Shown here in pieces: positions 1-7,793 of a DNA stretch of 32,602 nucleotides. Origin of the DNA: JAMOAD01 sp023621955 (GTDB lineage: Bacteria; Acidobacteriota; Aminicenantia; JAMOAD01); the NCBI GenBank assembly GCA_035403085.1, contig DAONEM010000023.1:1-32602 (forward strand), read 5' to 3'. Made by a program: the position numbers and the translations under genes. The notes below the pieces were generated by a model, which was not told the origin of the DNA, searched no databases, and saw only the letters and a list, made by a program, of their open reading frames with translations. How positions within the stretch are numbered: position 1 is the stretch's first letter; each line of letters begins with the position of its first letter.

Positions 1-494
1 AGATCGTCTGCGAATGCGCCAGGGTCAGCCTCAAGACCGTTCAGGACGTCATCCGGATCAACGACCTCAAGACCGTCGAGGAGATCACCCGCTTCACCAA
101 GGCCGGAGCCTTCTGCAAATCCTGCGTTCAACCGGGGGGCCACGAGAAGAAGAAGTACTACCTCGTGGACATTCTCAGGGACACCCGGGCCGCCATGGAG
201 AGGGAGGGCCTCAGGAAGGCGGAGACAGAGGGTGGCTTTCCCGCCCTCCCCTTGGTGAGGAAGTTCAAGGCCATCGAGAAGATCGTCGAGGCGGAGGTCC
301 GCCCCCTCCTCTCCAGGGACGGAGGCGACCTAGAGGTCGTGGACGTCAAGGAAAACCCCGAAACCGTAGAGGTTTATATCCGCTACAGCGGCGCCTGCTT
401 AGGTTGCATGAGCAGCGGCAGGGGAACCCTCATGACCATCCAGACGATTCTTCAGGAGAGGCTCTCCCCCCAGATCAGAGTGATCACCCTCTGA
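1..494 (+). CDS. nifU: NifU-type Fe-S cluster scaffold, C-terminal part (5' truncated)
   Basis: The reading frame is open from the first bases and ends at a TGA at 492-494, so the N-terminal part lies outside the window. What remains matches two modules of long NifU proteins. First is a BFD-like [2Fe-2S] region with cysteines in a C-x-C pair (VCEC, right at the window edge) and a later C-x-x-C (FCKSC). Then, after a linker, comes a C-terminal Nfu domain with the cluster-binding motif CLGC and the typical DGGDLEVV stretch. The missing N-terminus would be the IscU-like scaffold domain. NifU receives sulfur from a NifS-type cysteine desulfurase and passes assembled clusters to apoproteins in the cytoplasm. 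A nifS neighbour upstream is expected but not visible. The 3' end overlaps the convergent WrbA gene by 11 bases. In organisms outside nitrogen fixation this protein often serves general Fe-S assembly. Confidence 0.9.
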   Translation, partial: IVCECARVSLKTVQDVIRINDLKTVEEITRFTKAGAFCKSCVQPGGHEKKKYYLVDILRDTRAAMEREGLRKAETEGGFPALPLVRKFKAIEKIVEAEVRPLLSRDGGDLEVVDVKENPETVEVYIRYSGACLGCMSSGRGTLMTIQTILQERLSPQIRVITL

Positions 495-1095
495 GTCTTT
501 TCGCTATCTCCGCGACCCGGCCTCCCAAGAAACGGGCGGCCTCTCTCTCCGCATCCGTAGGCGTCCGTTCCCCCCTTCCTCCGGCGATGGTTGAGGCACC
601 GTAGGGGGAGTTCCCTTCGACCAGGTCGGTCTTCGTCTGAGCCTGAAAGGTGTAGGGAAGGCCGACTATGACCATGCCGTGGTGGAGAAGGGTGGTGTGG
701 AAGGAGGTGATGGTCGTCTCCTGCCCCCCATGCTGGGTGGAGGTGGAGACAAAGACCGCTCCCGGCTTTCCCACCAAGGCCCCCTTCGCCCAGAGTTGGC
801 CCGTGCTGTCCAGAAACTGGCGCATCTGGCCACACATGTTCCCAAACCGGGTCGGCGTACCGAAGAGAATCCCGTCCGCCTCCTCCAGATCTTTCAAGGT
901 CACCGTCGCAACCTGGGAGAACTCTTTCTGAAACGCCGCCGCTCCCAGGGCTTGCAAAACCTCCGGGGTCAGGGTCTCCGGAACCCGCCTCACCAACGCC
1001 TGGCACCCGTTTTCGGCAACCCCGGCGGCGGCTTCCCCGGCCAGGGCATGCACGTGTCCGTAGAGGGAGTAGTAGAGCACAAGCACTCTTGTCAT
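484..1095 (-). CDS. wrbA: NAD(P)H:quinone oxidoreductase type IV / flavodoxin-like WrbA
   Basis: This is a flavodoxin-fold FMN protein of 203 residues, close to the usual WrbA length. Recognisable features are the N-terminal beta strand and phosphate loop (VLVLYYSLYGH), GTPTRFGNM at residues 79-87, and STSTQHGGQE at 117-126 that contacts the flavin. WrbA proteins carry out two-electron reduction of quinones in the cytoplasm and protect against redox cycling. The frame could open earlier, at 1131, but the ATG at 1095 is preferred: it follows GAGGAGG at normal spacing and the protein then starts with the first flavodoxin strand. Its stop overlaps the end of convergent nifU by 11 bases. An extended -10 promoter is seen just upstream. 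The family call is firm; the physiological quinone is unknown. Confidence 0.9.
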   Translation of the reverse strand: MTRVLVLYYSLYGHVHALAGEAAAGVAENGCQALVRRVPETLTPEVLQALGAAAFQKEFSQVATVTLKDLEEADGILFGTPTRFGNMCGQMRQFLDSTGQLWAKGALVGKPGAVFVSTSTQHGGQETTITSFHTTLLHHGMVIVGLPYTFQAQTKTDLVEGNSPYGASTIAGGRGERTPTDAEREAARFLGGRVAEIAKRLRG

Positions 1096-1126
1096 AGGGC
1101 CTCCTCGAAGGAATCTCTCTGCTGAG

Positions 1127-1155
1127 ATCATAGCAAAGGAGACGCCCAGGAGAAA
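1127..1155 (-). promoter_or_regulatory. Predicted sigma-70 promoter of wrbA
   Basis: On the minus strand TTTCTC (1155-1150), a 17-base spacer and TATGAT (1132-1127) are seen, with TGC directly before the -10, which makes an extended -10. The predicted start of transcription is near 1120, about 25 bases before the ATG. The -35 box is weak. Confidence 0.5.
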
Positions 1156-1169
1156 GGGGAAGAGGCTTT

Positions 1170-1198
1170 TTCACCCTTCCCGCCGGATGTGGTATGAT
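1170..1198 (+). promoter_or_regulatory. Predicted promoter of the metallo-hydrolase gene
   Basis: TTCACC (1170-1175), 17 bases and TATGAT (1193-1198), with TGG before the -10 as an extended element. Transcription would start near 1205, only about 13 bases before the GTG start codon. An ATG at 1194 falls inside the -10 box and so cannot be the start if this promoter is used. Confidence 0.5.
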
Positions 1199-1207
1199 CT
1201 CCTCTAC

Positions 1208-1212
1208 GGAGG
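1208..1212 (+). promoter_or_regulatory. Shine-Dalgarno GGAGG that fixes the GTG start at 1218
   Basis: GGAGG lies five bases before GTG at 1218 in the metallo-hydrolase frame. No comparable site precedes the in-frame ATG at 1194. The GTG start also gives a cleaner signal peptide. Confidence 0.75.
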
Positions 1213-1217
1213 CTCCA

Positions 1218-2099
1218 GTGAACAGGAAAGCGCTCTCTTCTCTCCTTATGTTTCTCTTCGCTCTCGTCTCTCTTTCCGCCGAACAGCCCACCAGGCTCCA
1301 ACACATCCGGGGAGGCCTCTCCCTCTTAATTACTCCGGAGTGCAACGACGTCGTCCTGGAGGGAGATGATGGGCTTCTCCTGGTGGACACGCCGATGAAG
1401 GAGTTCTTCAAGGAGGCCGAGGCGGCCCTCTCCTCCCTCCCCCACCATCGGGTCCGCCTGGTCGTCAACACCCACTTCCACTGGGACCACACCGACGGCA
1501 ACCCCCTCTACGGATCTCAAGGGGTGGTGATCATCGCCCGCCCGGAGACGCGAGAGCTCCTGACCAAGGAGCACATGTTCGGCACCCGGCGCCAGGCCCC
1601 CAGCCCCGCCGAAGGCCTTCCCATGGTTCTGGTCACCTCCCCTACGGAGTTTCTCTTCGCCGGCCAGAGGGTGGTTCTCCTTCCCTTCCCCGGAGGGCAT
1701 GGGAGCGACGACATGGCCCTCCTCTTCCCGGACCTGAAGGTCATCCACCTGGGAGACCTCCTCTACCCCTCCCCTTTCCCTCTAACCCCCAAGACTCTGG
1801 AGAGCTACCTGGTCCGCTTCGGCAAGTCCTTCATCGACGGCCAACCGCCGGAGACCATCTACCTCTCCAGCCACGACCTTCCCTGGAGCCGGCAGGAGAT
1901 CATCGACCTGCACACCTCCCTCTCCCGGCTACTAAGGAGGGCCAAGCAGTTGAGAAACAGCGGGGTCAAGGGCGAGAAGCTGTTGAACAAGCTTCTCTCT
2001 TTCCGCGAGAGCCTCCCGGCCCCGGACAGGGACGGAGCCTCCTCCCCCACAGGGTGGTGCAGGCTCCTCGCACGGCTCATGGGGGCGGACCGTACTTGA
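1218..2099 (+). CDS. Exported metallo-beta-lactamase-fold hydrolase
   Basis: From the GTG at 1218 the product has 293 residues. It begins with a signal peptide (charged NRK, then a hydrophobic stretch to LSA, cleavage likely near residue 21), so it probably acts in the periplasm. The metal ligands of the fold are in order: H86-F-H88-W-D90-H91, H161 in GGHGSDD, D180 in LGD, and H219 in SSHD. That is a complete two-metal site. A helical C-terminal tail of about 60 residues follows. The superfamily includes beta-lactamases, glyoxalase II-like and other hydrolases, and the substrate cannot be read from the sequence; exported family members with HxHWDH are often annotated as subclass B3-like or quinoprotein relay proteins. 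It stands alone between a divergent wrbA and a separately promoted mglA-like gene. Confidence 0.85.
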   Translation: MNRKALSSLLMFLFALVSLSAEQPTRLQHIRGGLSLLITPECNDVVLEGDDGLLLVDTPMKEFFKEAEAALSSLPHHRVRLVVNTHFHWDHTDGNPLYGSQGVVIIARPETRELLTKEHMFGTRRQAPSPAEGLPMVLVTSPTEFLFAGQRVVLLPFPGGHGSDDMALLFPDLKVIHLGDLLYPSPFPLTPKTLESYLVRFGKSFIDGQPPETIYLSSHDLPWSRQEIIDLHTSLSRLLRRAKQLRNSGVKGEKLLNKLLSFRESLPAPDRDGASSPTGWCRLLARLMGADRT

Positions 2100-2125
2100 C
2101 CCCTTGGAATAAGACGTGTTATTCT
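2096..2125 (+). promoter_or_regulatory. Predicted sigma-70 promoter of the MglA-like gene
   Basis: TTGACC (2096-2101), an 18-base spacer and TATTCT (2120-2125), with TGT before the -10 as an extended element. Transcription would start near 2132, giving an 18-base leader that holds GGGAGGAG (2137-2144) five bases before the ATG. The -35 box overlaps the stop codon of the preceding gene. Confidence 0.7.
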
Positions 2126-2149
2126 CATCTCTACAAGGGAGGAGAATAG

Positions 2150-3373
2150 ATGGCGCTGATCAACTACCCCCTCAAAGAGATGACCATAAAGGTCGTTTAC
2201 TACGGGCCTGGGCTCTCAGGCAAGACCTCGAGCCTGAAGTATATCTTCGAGCACCTCCCGGAGAAGAAGAAAGGGAAGATCGTCACCATCGCCACTGAAG
2301 GCGACCGAACCTTTTTCTTCGACTTTCTCCCCATCTCCGGAGGAAAGATCGGAGATTTCAATACCCGTATTCAGCTCTACACCGTCCCCGGGCAAGTCTT
2401 CTACGAGAAGACCCGCAGGATGGTCTTGCAGGGAACCGACGCCGTAATCTTCGTCGCCGACTCCCAACCCCAGGCCATGCAGGCCAACAAGGACAGCATG
2501 AGCAGTCTGGTGAAGAACCTTAAGGTCAACAACCTCGACCCCGCCAAGATTCCCATCGTTCTCGCCTACAACAAGAGAGATCTTCCGGAGGTCCTTCCGG
2601 TTCCGACTCTGAACAAGGAGCTCAACCTCTTCGGCTCCCAGTACTTTGAGACCTCCGCGGTCACCGGCGAGAGGGTCGTGGAGACGCTCAAGAGTACTCT
2701 GATCTTGGCCTTTCAGAGCGTCAAGGAGAGGTATCGGTTCCAGAACCTGAACCTGTCCAGCGACGACACGGTCATCTTCGACAAGGAGATGATCAAAGAG
2801 GAGGAGGATGCCCTGGCCCTCCCCCTGAACCCCTCCGAGGACGAAGCCCTCTTCACTCCCCCGGTCTTCGATGAGCCCCTGACTCCCCCGCGTCCCGCGG
2901 CCCCGATCGTCAGGGAGGAACCGACCTTCGAGAGGGAGCCGATTCCCGAGATCTCTCCGGTGGATGAGATCGACGTCGCCCTACTCTACCCGTCGACGAA
3001 GTCGGAACTTGACTCCTCGGTCTTCCCCTTGGCCAAGGAAGAAGAGGCTTCCGGCCCCTCTCAGGAGGAGCCTTTCGAAGAGATCTTCCCCCTCTCCGAA
3101 GGGATCGACCCGGCCATGGTCCCCTCACCGGAAGAGGATATCTTCGCCGAAGAACCCCTACACCCGATTCCCCCCACCCCTCGCCCGACTTCGCCCGGGA
3201 GCCATACTCCCTCTCCGCAACAATCCTCCCAGGCCGTTCCCCTCCCCCCCCTCCGTGTCTCCCTCCTGCAGAACCCCATGGACCTCTCCCTTCCCCTGAT
3301 CGTTCAGGGAAGAGACGGAGAGGAGAGGTACGTCATCAAGCTCAGCGTCTCCCTGGAGAGAGAGGAGCCTTAA
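2150..3373 (+). CDS. MglA-family small GTPase with long acidic, proline-rich C-terminal extension
   Basis: Residues 1-200 form a small Ras-like GTPase of the MglA type: P-loop GPGLSGKTS (19-27), the MglA-like switch II TVPGQ (78-82) in place of DxxG, NKRD (141-144) for guanine specificity, and TSA (168-170). MglA GTPases set cell polarity, and in Myxococcus they place motility and type IV pilus machinery at one pole. MglA itself is about 195 residues; this protein has 407. The extra 200 residues are rich in Glu, Asp, Pro and Ser and look disordered, except for a hydrophobic, beta-like end at about 365-407. No MglB-type GAP gene is seen next to it. The start is well supported by GGGAGGAG. The GTPase family call is strong; the role of the tail is unknown. 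Confidence 0.88.
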   Translation: MALINYPLKEMTIKVVYYGPGLSGKTSSLKYIFEHLPEKKKGKIVTIATEGDRTFFFDFLPISGGKIGDFNTRIQLYTVPGQVFYEKTRRMVLQGTDAVIFVADSQPQAMQANKDSMSSLVKNLKVNNLDPAKIPIVLAYNKRDLPEVLPVPTLNKELNLFGSQYFETSAVTGERVVETLKSTLILAFQSVKERYRFQNLNLSSDDTVIFDKEMIKEEEDALALPLNPSEDEALFTPPVFDEPLTPPRPAAPIVREEPTFEREPIPEISPVDEIDVALLYPSTKSELDSSVFPLAKEEEASGPSQEEPFEEIFPLSEGIDPAMVPSPEEDIFAEEPLHPIPPTPRPTSPGSHTPSPQQSSQAVPLPPLRVSLLQNPMDLSLPLIVQGRDGEERYVIKLSVSLEREEP

Positions 3374-3405
3374 GTTTTTTCCATGCCTCTCTTCCTCCCC
3401 ACGGA

Positions 3406-3434
3406 TTTCTCTCTTTTCGGTTCATCCATATATC
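3406..3434 (+). promoter_or_regulatory. Possible promoter of the hisC-lpd operon
   Basis: A weak TTTCTC (3406-3411), 17 bases and TATATC (3429-3434). Transcription would start near 3441, just before the AAGGAGG ribosome site. The -35 is poor, so read-through from the upstream gene is also possible. Confidence 0.3.
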
Positions 3435-3451
3435 TTACTTAAGGAGGCTTC

Positions 3452-4564
3452 ATGGTTTCTTTTAATTCGCGCGTCAACAAGATCAGTCCGTATATCCCCG
3501 GAAAACCTGAAGAGGAGTTGAAAAGGGAACTGGGATTGGACCATATCGTCAAGCTGGCTTCGAACGAAAGCCCCATGGGGGTCTCTCCCCTCGTCAAGGA
3601 AGCCATTCTTCATGAGATCGAACGTGTTCCCCTCTACCCCGATGACACCTACCTCACCCTGAAGAAGAAGCTGGCCCTCCGCCACGGCGTTACGCCTCAG
3701 GAGATCGTCTTGGGGAACGGCTCCGTGGAGTTGATCAAGAACATCGTCAGCTCCTCCTACGAACCCGGCGACCGCTTCCTGATCTCCCGTCAGTCCTTCA
3801 TGATGTACCACCAGGCCGTCCAGGAGTACGCCGGGGAAGAGGCCGTCCGCTGGGTCGAGACCAAGGATTACGCCTTTGACATGGAGGAGTTTATCCGCAT
3901 CGTCCGGGAAGAGAAGAGGATCAAGGCCGTCTTCATCGCCAACCCCAACAACCCCACAGGGTCCTTCATCCCCGAGGAGACCCTTCTGCGGTTTTTGGAG
4001 AATTGCCCTCCCGAGACCCTGGTCGTCATGGATGAGGCTTACGCCCTCTTCGCCGACGCCGAGGGGTTCGCGAGCGCCCTGAAGTGGCGCGACCGTTTCC
4101 CGAACCTGATCGTCCTGGAGACATTTTCCAAGGCCTTCGGCCTGGCCGGCCTCCGGGTCGGTTACGGAATCGCCCACCCCGAGGTCGCCTCGTCGATCAT
4201 GAAGGTCAGGCTCCCCTTCCACATCTCCCGTCTCTCCGTGGCCGCCGCCTTGGCCGCCCTGGACGACGAAGAGTTTCTCCAGAAGACCCTTGAAAACAAC
4301 AGGAGAGGGAAGGCCTTCCTCCTGAGGGAGATCGAAGCCACCGGATTCCGGGTCATCCCCTCCCAGGCCAACTTTCTTCTCTTCCTCCCCCCCCGGGATC
4401 CCATCGCCCTCGTGAAGGCCATGGAAAGGAGGGGCGTAATCGTCCGTTCCCTGGTCGCCTTCGGCGTCCCCGAAGGGATCCGGGTGACCGTAGGCACTGA
4501 GGAGCAAAACAACATCTTTCTGAAAGCGTTCAAAGAAGCGGTTAAGGAGGTCTACCATGGCTGA
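3452..4564 (+). CDS. hisC: Histidinol-phosphate aminotransferase-like class I/II PLP enzyme
   Basis: A fold-type I aminotransferase of 370 residues, the normal HisC length. Visible motifs are NPNNPTG (164-170), the cofactor-binding Asp-Glu-Ala-Tyr (VVMDEAY, D194 and Y197) and the Schiff-base lysine K227 in ETFSKAFGLAGLRVGYG. HisC converts imidazole-acetol phosphate and glutamate into histidinol phosphate, but close relatives also transaminate aromatic amino acids. No other histidine gene is nearby, so the substrate is not certain. Translation starts after AAGGAGG at 3441-3447. The stop overlaps the start of the lipoamide dehydrogenase gene by eight bases (ATGGCTGA), a sign of translational coupling. 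Confidence 0.8.
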   Translation: MVSFNSRVNKISPYIPGKPEEELKRELGLDHIVKLASNESPMGVSPLVKEAILHEIERVPLYPDDTYLTLKKKLALRHGVTPQEIVLGNGSVELIKNIVSSSYEPGDRFLISRQSFMMYHQAVQEYAGEEAVRWVETKDYAFDMEEFIRIVREEKRIKAVFIANPNNPTGSFIPEETLLRFLENCPPETLVVMDEAYALFADAEGFASALKWRDRFPNLIVLETFSKAFGLAGLRVGYGIAHPEVASSIMKVRLPFHISRLSVAAALAALDDEEFLQKTLENNRRGKAFLLREIEATGFRVIPSQANFLLFLPPRDPIALVKAMERRGVIVRSLVAFGVPEGIRVTVGTEEQNNIFLKAFKEAVKEVYHG

Positions 4565-5939
4565 TCTCATCGTCATTGGAGGAGGTCTGGGGGGGTATTG
4601 CGCCGCCCTGCGGGCCGCTCAGAGGGGGAAGAAGGTCACCCTCATCGAGAAGAAGAAGCTGGGAGGAACCTGTCTCAACGTCGGGTGTATTCCCACGAAG
4701 GCCTTGCTCTACAGCAGCGGCCTCTACGCCAAGACACGCCACTTCGAGGAGCTCGGTTTGAGCCTGGATGGTGTCGGATTCCAATGGCCTAAGGTTCTTG
4801 AATACAAGAGCTCCATCGTCTCACGCCTCACCGGAGGCGTCGAGATTCTTCTCAAGAAAAGCGGCGTCGAAGTGGTGAAGGGAACCGCCAGGTTCACGGG
4901 CCCCAAGGTCGTTGAGGTCGAGGGCCGAGAGTACAGCGCCCCCCATGTTCTGTTGGCCACTGGGTCTCAACCCGCCATGCTCCCCTTCCTGAAGGGTCTT
5001 CCCAAGAGCAAGGTCATCACCTCCGACGATGTCTTTGAGTTGCCCGCACTACCGAAGCATCTGACGGTCATCGGAGCCGGCGCAATCGGCATCGAGATCG
5101 GCTCCGTCATGGCCCGTTTCGGCGCCGAGGTTCACATCGTCGAGATCATGGACCAGATTCTCCCCAAGTCCGACAAGGAGCAGGCCAAGGCCCTCACGAA
5201 GCTTCTGAAGAAACAGGGGCTGAAGGTTCACACCTCCACGGCCGTGGTCGGCGTTGTCGAGAAGGGTGAAGGTTTAGAGGTCACCATAAAGGAAGGCGAT
5301 GTGGAGAGCTCCTTCTCAACCGATCTCCTCCTCGCCTCCACCGGGAGGATCCCCCTCACCCAGGAACTGAACCTGGGAGCGGCGGGCGTTACCACCGATC
5401 CCAAGGGGTTCGTGAAGACCGACGAAAAGTTCTTCGTCAACGGTTGGCTCCTGGCGGTCGGTGACGTCCGGGGCGGCAAGCTTCTCGCCCACAAAGCCGT
5501 CCACGAAGGGCTCTACGCCATGGAGAACCTCTACGGTGACGGGAACCGAAGGGTCATCGAAGACGCCCTCATTCCCGACGTCGTTTACTCCGAGCCGGAG
5601 CTGGCCTCGGTAGGTCTGACCGAGGAGGAGGCTAAGGCCCTCTACGGCGAGCAGGTCAAGATCGGCCGCTTCCCCCTCATGGCCAACGGGCGTTCCCTGA
5701 TTCAGAGGGAGGCGGAGGGCCAGATGAAGGTGGTCTTCGGCGAGGGGAAGCTGGTGGGTGCCTCCCTCCTCGCCCCGGCGGCGGGGGAGATGATCGCCGG
5801 AATCGGCGCCATGGTGGGCGCTAAGATGGATTACCACCGGGTCGAAGAGGTGATCTTCCCCCACCCGACGGTGGCCGAATCTATCGGAGAAGCCTTCATG
5901 AACGCCTTCGGTGAGGCGCTTCACACGGTGAACCGGTAA
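4557..5939 (+). CDS. lpdA: Dihydrolipoyl dehydrogenase (E3)
   Basis: A 460-residue member of the pyridine nucleotide disulfide oxidoreductases. It has the FAD-binding GGGLGG at 8-13, the redox-active disulfide C39-x4-C44 (GGTCLNVGCIPTK), a second nucleotide-binding glycine motif (IGAGAIGIEIG) near residue 175, and the C-terminal catalytic H436-P-T-V-A-E441 pair from the partner subunit. It reoxidises the lipoyl groups of 2-oxoacid dehydrogenase complexes or the glycine cleavage system, making NADH. No E1/E2 or gcv genes are adjacent, so the partner complex must be encoded elsewhere. The GGAGG ribosome site lies inside the end of hisC. The gene ends just before a hairpin shared with convergent cstA. 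Confidence 0.92.
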   Translation: MADLIVIGGGLGGYCAALRAAQRGKKVTLIEKKKLGGTCLNVGCIPTKALLYSSGLYAKTRHFEELGLSLDGVGFQWPKVLEYKSSIVSRLTGGVEILLKKSGVEVVKGTARFTGPKVVEVEGREYSAPHVLLATGSQPAMLPFLKGLPKSKVITSDDVFELPALPKHLTVIGAGAIGIEIGSVMARFGAEVHIVEIMDQILPKSDKEQAKALTKLLKKQGLKVHTSTAVVGVVEKGEGLEVTIKEGDVESSFSTDLLLASTGRIPLTQELNLGAAGVTTDPKGFVKTDEKFFVNGWLLAVGDVRGGKLLAHKAVHEGLYAMENLYGDGNRRVIEDALIPDVVYSEPELASVGLTEEEAKALYGEQVKIGRFPLMANGRSLIQREAEGQMKVVFGEGKLVGASLLAPAAGEMIAGIGAMVGAKMDYHRVEEVIFPHPTVAESIGEAFMNAFGEALHTVNR

Positions 5940-5976
5940 AAAAAAAGAGGGGATGGTCCGGAAGGACCATCCCCTC
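5938..5976 (-). terminator. Strong intrinsic terminator for cstA (hairpin also downstream of lpdA)
   Basis: A perfect 13-base inverted repeat, GAGGGGATGGTCC (5947-5959) and GGACCATCCCCTC (5964-5976), encloses the tetraloop GGAA. On the minus strand the hairpin is followed at once by nine T residues (5946-5938), the textbook form of a Rho-independent terminator for cstA. On the plus strand there is no T-run after it, so for lpdA it is at most a weak terminator or 3' stabiliser. Confidence 0.9.
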
Positions 5977-5995
5977 TCCCCGCCTCAAAACTCTC

Positions 5996-7663
5996 CTATT
6001 TCGCCTCTCCCGCGCCCTCCTTTTTTCTCAGGGCGCGACAGGTCTCGGCGATCAGGAAAAGGCTCAGGATCATGAGCACAAGACCCAGAACCCCCGATAT
6101 AACAGTATCGGGACCCAACTTCCCCATCAGCAAAGGTTTCACCAAGAGGGTCAGGGACCAGAGGCTCATGGAGAGCATCACCACCAGGGGAGCGACCACG
6201 AAGCCGATGGAGCGTCCGCTCCTCTTCAACCAGACCGCCAGGGCCAGAAGGGTCAGGGCCGCCAGGAGCTGGTTGCTGGAACCGAAGATGGGCCAGGCCA
6301 CCAGGTATCCCTTCTCCTTGGTGGAGAGGAGGAAGATCAGGGGAAGGACGAGGGTAGCCACCGTGGAGAGGAAGGAGGCGAACCTTCCCTTGAGGCCGGT
6401 AAGCTCCTGGAAGATGTACCTGGCCAAACGGGTGCACACGTCCAAGGTATCGTAGACGAAGGTGGAAAAGGCCAGGAGCGCGAAGGAGAGCGCCAGGGAG
6501 GGATCGATCTTGATCATCCCCAGGTAGCGGGCGATTCCCCGGGCGTAGATCATGTTGGGGTCATCCTTCAGGGAGGGATCGCCGGGGGCCAAGACCATGA
6601 CCGTCGCCAGGGCGAGGATGGCGACCACCGCCTCCAGGAGCATGGCCCCGTAGCCTACGGGTTTGGCGTCCCTCTCCTTGGCCAGCTGTTTCGAGGTCGT
6701 CCCGGAGGCCACGATGCCGTGAAAGCCCGAGCAGGCGCCGCAGGCCACGGTAATGAAGAGCAAGGGGAAGAGAGCCTTTCCGTTGAGGGCGCTGCTTAGA
6801 CCCTGCAGGTTTACGGCGGGATAGGTGACCTTGAGGCCTCCGAAGAGGGCCCCTCCTAAACCGGCGCCGATGACCAGATAGAGAAGCCAACCGCCCAGGT
6901 ACCCCCTGGGTTGAAGGAGCAACCAGACGGGGATGACGGAAGCGATGAAGCAGTAACTGAGCAGGACCACATCCCACTGCTTCACGGAGACCGTGGAGAA
7001 GAAGGTAAGCAGGGAGGAGGGCATCCGGGGACCGATCCAGATAATGAAGAGGACCAGGGGGAGAAAGATCAGAGTCGCCTTTCCCGGGCTCACCCGGAAA
7101 CGGTAGAGGAGAATCCCCATCGCCATGGCCGCCAGGATGTAGAGGACCGAAGAGGCGGCCACCCCGGCGCCGAAGGGTTCGCCGGAGGTTCCCACGGAGC
7201 GGAAGGTCTGGGCCGTGATGTCCGTGAAGGCGGCCACCACGTAGATCAGGCAGAGCCAGACGAAGATCAGGAAGAGCCGGTAGGCCGTGGGTGAGAGGTA
7301 ACGGCGGACCACGTTCCCGATCGACTCCCCTCCGTGGCGGACCGAGGCCACAAGGCTGGAAAAGTCGTGAACTCCCCCGACAAAGATGGAGCCCAGGACA
7401 ATCCAGAGGAGAGTCGGCAGCCACCCGAACCAGATTCCCGCCAGAATCGGGCCGACCACGGGGCCGGCGGCGGCAATGGCGGAGAAGTGTTGACCCAGCA
7501 GGAGGCCGGAGGAGGCGGGCACATAGTCGACACCATCGTTGACCTTTACAGCGGGGGTGGGCTGAGAATCATCCAAGTCGAACCGGCGGGAGAGGCGCTT
7601 ACCGTAAATAAAGTACGCGACCAGCAGAACCGCCGCGGAGAAGAGAACGATCGGGGCGATCAT
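5996..7663 (-). CDS. cstA: Carbon starvation protein A family transporter
   Basis: A very hydrophobic inner-membrane protein of about 555 residues with many transmembrane segments. The N-terminal VDYVPASSGLLLGQHFSAIAAAGPVVGP, the GGVHDFSSL loop and the GFHGIVASGTTSKQ segment are hallmarks of CstA. Family members import peptides or pyruvate, often when carbon is short. The frame is open up to 7729, but the ATG at 7663 is preferred because the protein then begins directly with the first membrane helix and because the best promoter lies between the two. Escherichia coli CstA is about 700 residues; the shorter form is common in other phyla. It is a single-gene unit, closed by the strong hairpin terminator next to lpdA. 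Confidence 0.9.
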   Translation of the reverse strand: MIAPIVLFSAAVLLVAYFIYGKRLSRRFDLDDSQPTPAVKVNDGVDYVPASSGLLLGQHFSAIAAAGPVVGPILAGIWFGWLPTLLWIVLGSIFVGGVHDFSSLVASVRHGGESIGNVVRRYLSPTAYRLFLIFVWLCLIYVVAAFTDITAQTFRSVGTSGEPFGAGVAASSVLYILAAMAMGILLYRFRVSPGKATLIFLPLVLFIIWIGPRMPSSLLTFFSTVSVKQWDVVLLSYCFIASVIPVWLLLQPRGYLGGWLLYLVIGAGLGGALFGGLKVTYPAVNLQGLSSALNGKALFPLLFITVACGACSGFHGIVASGTTSKQLAKERDAKPVGYGAMLLEAVVAILALATVMVLAPGDPSLKDDPNMIYARGIARYLGMIKIDPSLALSFALLAFSTFVYDTLDVCTRLARYIFQELTGLKGRFASFLSTVATLVLPLIFLLSTKEKGYLVAWPIFGSSNQLLAALTLLALAVWLKRSGRSIGFVVAPLVVMLSMSLWSLTLLVKPLLMGKLGPDTVISGVLGLVLMILSLFLIAETCRALRKKEGAGEAK

Positions 7664-7701
7664 CTTCGCCCCCGGAAGGTGTTGTAGGTAGACATAGACT
7701 A

Positions 7702-7730
7702 TTCTACATCCAAGGGAAAAAAGGAACAAG
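7702..7730 (-). promoter_or_regulatory. Predicted promoter of cstA
   Basis: On the minus strand TTGTTC (7730-7725), 17 bases and TAGAAT (7707-7702). Transcription would start near 7695, about 32 bases before the ATG at 7663. Confidence 0.55.
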
Positions 7731-7754
7731 GGAGAGGAAAAGCACGACGTTCTA

Positions 7755-7783
7755 TTTTGACGTTTCCCTCAAAACCGTCAAAA
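7755..7783. promoter_or_regulatory. Inverted repeat upstream of the cstA promoter, possible operator
   Basis: TTTTGACG (7755-7762) and CGTCAAAA (7776-7783) are perfect 8-base arms separated by 13 bases. The site sits 25 bases upstream of the cstA -35 box, a place typical for an activator. It is not followed by a T-run on the minus strand, so it is a poor terminator for thiL. The binding protein, if any, is unknown. Confidence 0.4.
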
Positions 7784-7793
7784 AAAGGATAAG

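Noticed and set aside
1194..1196. ATG as start of the metallo-hydrolase gene
   Set aside because: It lies in the predicted -10 box and has no ribosome site; GTG at 1218 follows GGAGG and starts a good signal peptide.
452..1501. A minus-strand open frame spanning wrbA and part of the metallo-hydrolase
   Set aside because: It lies out of frame with WrbA and crosses divergent promoters; its sequence is low-complexity Arg/Gly/Pro.
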